Assembly: GCA_002633005.1 (NCBI GenBank)
Contig: NMRA01000190.1
Span: 592,992-656,991 of the forward strand
Reading direction: 5' to 3'
Length of the DNA: 64,000 bases
DNA from: Phoronis australis
Lineage: Eukaryota; Phoronida; Phoronidae
A program made the position numbers and the translations under genes. Below the pieces are notes generated by a model, which saw only the letters and a program-made list of their open reading frames with translations, did no database searches and was not told where the DNA came from. Shown in pieces: positions 61,866 through 64,000 of this stretch (its first letter is position 1; every line of letters starts with the position of its first letter).

Positions 61866-62989
61866 GAAGGTCTCTTCGGTCAGCTATAGGCTATATTGAC
61901 TATAAGCAGTTCAACTGATCCGATTTCTTGTGGATCACCTGAATCTTTCCATTCTTACATGTTACTCCCATGAACTGAGTGACTTTTGCACAAACAATTT
62001 GGGCTGGGGTAGCCTACGAGCGATAAACAGAAAACCAGTGACCTTTTTTGTTTAGGGCCTCGTAGGTGTCACAACGACTACCTGTTGCAACATTCTTTCC
62101 TCCCGTTTTAGACACTGCACACTATATAAAACTAAATTCTTCGTTGAAAATTGATTTTCGATTTCAATTTTGAACGGCAAAAATCGCCGTTAACTACAAC
62201 CGAAGAAAAGATATACAACGTCAACTTATTCACGGCTGAATCACAATCAAGGTCCATATTCGAGAGTTGACTGTGTTACGGTCTAAAATCAATTTTTTGG
62301 TCACTTACCAAATGTCAACTGAATCTCATATGCAAAGAGGTACTTAGTTGTGCAAATTAAAAAAGAATCATCAAAATGGGACAATGTTTGAGAAATTTAT
62401 GCATGTTTTTGTCTATGGATTCCATGCATTTTTAGCATTACGAGTGGCCATTTTAAAAATTACAATTTTCAATTGTCAACAGTAGAAAAGACATTTATTT
62501 TATCAAGCAAGCAATTGCTTAGATATGACTGGGAATAACTTGAGTCATTTTCAGAATCACTTAGATGAAGCTGTGCTTAATCATTGAGAAATGGTAAGGT
62601 TCATCATAAAACAGGCACTGGTTACGAAATTTGTAAATTCTGTGTTTCTAACCCTCACCTACAGTAAATAAGGTTAAAAACTAAAGTTCACACTCTGTAA
62701 TAAAAAGAACTACAGAATATGTTAGCCTAGGCAACACAGTAAATTATTCAATATCTAAACAAACCAAAAGTTTAGATATTGACTGGGTTCTGCTATGTTC
62801 GAGTTGAAAATGGGCCAAAAAGGCAAAGAAAATGTAGTGTACTTACCCCCATGTGAAATTCAGTAACACAAATGGCCATTACAAATGAAATTATTGCCTT
62901 TCAAATAACAACATGGTGCTTATTATCATCAAAGAAAAATAAATGGCCATACAACATTATGTTACCATGTGATGCAGAAACAGTGATGT

Positions 62990-63665
62990 ATTGTACGTAA
63001 ACCCCCTTGTACTGTACGTACCCCGTGTTTACAAATGCCATGAAATTAAAATATCACTTGGTAAGTGAGCAACACTGGTCATAGACAGTTTCCTTCCTTA
63101 AAAATGTTAGGTTAAAAGGGTGTTTATTGAAATTTGTTTTGAGTGAAATATTAGCATCTTTTTAGTGTACGTAACTCTATATTTTTATTAATGCCTATTT
63201 TCAAAGTTCGGCAGATATGCACATGAATGCTGTACTTTTTATTTTTTCTCTTTGAATTGATTCGGTAAATCAACTAACTCTCAGTAGATTCTTAGTATTT
63301 AGTTACAAACCTGACATGTCATTGAAATGTAGTGCACGTAACCCTGTGTAGTGTACGTACCCCGATGTGAACAAAAACCATGAAACAAAAATATTACACT
63401 GTAAGTAAGCAACATTTGTCACAGACAGTTTCCTCCATTAAAAATACAAGGGTGTTACTTACAAATACATTTATTTTGAATGAAATATTAGCATTTGTGT
63501 ACGTACCCCTATATTTTAACATGTGCCTGTTTTCAAAGAATGGCACAGATATGCTCATGTATGCTGTACTTTTTATTTGTTCTCTTTGAATAGATTTGGT
63601 AAATGAACTAACTCTCAGTAGATTCTAAGTACTTTTCATAAACCTGACAAATCATTGAAGTGTAA
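62990..63665. repeat. Tandem duplication, period about 340 bp, with recurrent TGTACGTAM palindromes
   Basis: Copy 1 begins at 62,990 and copy 2 at 63,331. Shared blocks include CAGACAGTTTCC, GAATGAAATATTAGCAT and AACTAACTCTCAGTAGATTC. TGTACGTA[AC] occurs at 62,992, 63,013, 63,166, 63,352, 63,498 and 63,992, and a TGCACGTA variant at 63,333. Confidence 0.9.
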
Positions 63666-64000
63666 TGCACCCTCCCTCTGTGCTATAAAGTATTCCCCAT
63701 AAGTATTTTTACATACTGCTGTTCTCATGAACAATACTGATATTTCCAAAATGAATCCAGTCTGACAAAAAACAATGGACATTATTAAATTTGTGGGCAA
63801 TAAAATGCCACACATAACTTGGCTAGTACTTAACATCCTAGAAGACACGTCATGTGACAACTGATGTTGCAGAGGCAGGTTCTCTATCTCTCAAGACAAC
63901 TTGCAACAAAACAACAAGTAGAGACAGCACAAAACTCGAGACCATATATTTGTAACTTAGTCAAAAGTTGACGTTGATTGACTGCGCGTAGTGTACGTAC

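Larger units (their letters stand above)
61430..64000. other. Region upstream of the candidate ctnnd first exon, no gene recognised
   Basis: Only short open frames without recognisable similarity. Holds the MITE at 61.7 kb and the 340-bp duplication at 63 kb. Confidence 0.5.

Overview
The window is nuclear DNA from an animal, almost certainly an invertebrate. It is AT-rich, with short exons, GT-AG introns and many minisatellites and small transposons. One ambiguous base at 44,770 marks a draft-assembly join. The species cannot be fixed from sequence alone. A PDZ-ligand-bearing delta-catenin next to a fused sugar-nucleotide enzyme fits a deuterostome or lophotrochozoan better than an insect or nematode.

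Three genes can be modelled exon by exon. (1) Minus strand, 272-11,800: the first 15 coding exons (517 complete codons, 3' end outside the window) of a fusion protein. Its N-terminus is a nucleotidyltransferase of the sugar-1-phosphate pyrophosphorylase fold and its C-terminus is a glucuronokinase of the GHMP kinase family. It resembles the vertebrate gene annotated as gkup, and both steps of a glucuronate-to-UDP-glucuronate salvage route could sit on one chain. (2) Plus strand, 11,916-16,370: a small divergent gene sharing a promoter of about 115 bp with gkup. The best model is three exons and 120 residues: an N-terminus resembling a mitochondrial presequence, then one membrane segment. It has a 3' UTR of about 1.7 kb ending near 18,115. 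(3) Minus strand, 21,549-43,054 for the coding part: a complete p120/ARVCF/delta-catenin gene. Its 20 coding exons join in phase to give 1,318 residues, with an N-terminal coiled coil, a long tyrosine-rich repeat region, the armadillo domain and a C-terminal DSWV PDZ ligand. Its first coding exon has a spliced 5' UTR. The upstream non-coding exon may lie near 61,245, which would make 43,089-61,244 an 18 kb first intron.

The rest is non-coding. 12-16 kb holds several minisatellites. 25.8-27.3 kb holds a duplicated block and a perfect hairpin. 41-52 kb holds a family of small TIR transposons inserted at TA, with arrays of an AACCGCCC motif at both ends. One member has a filled and an empty target site side by side across the N base, which looks like two haplotypes joined in assembly. 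62.8-64 kb holds a 340-bp duplication studded with a GTACGTAC palindrome. No tRNA, rRNA, CRISPR or prokaryotic feature was seen.
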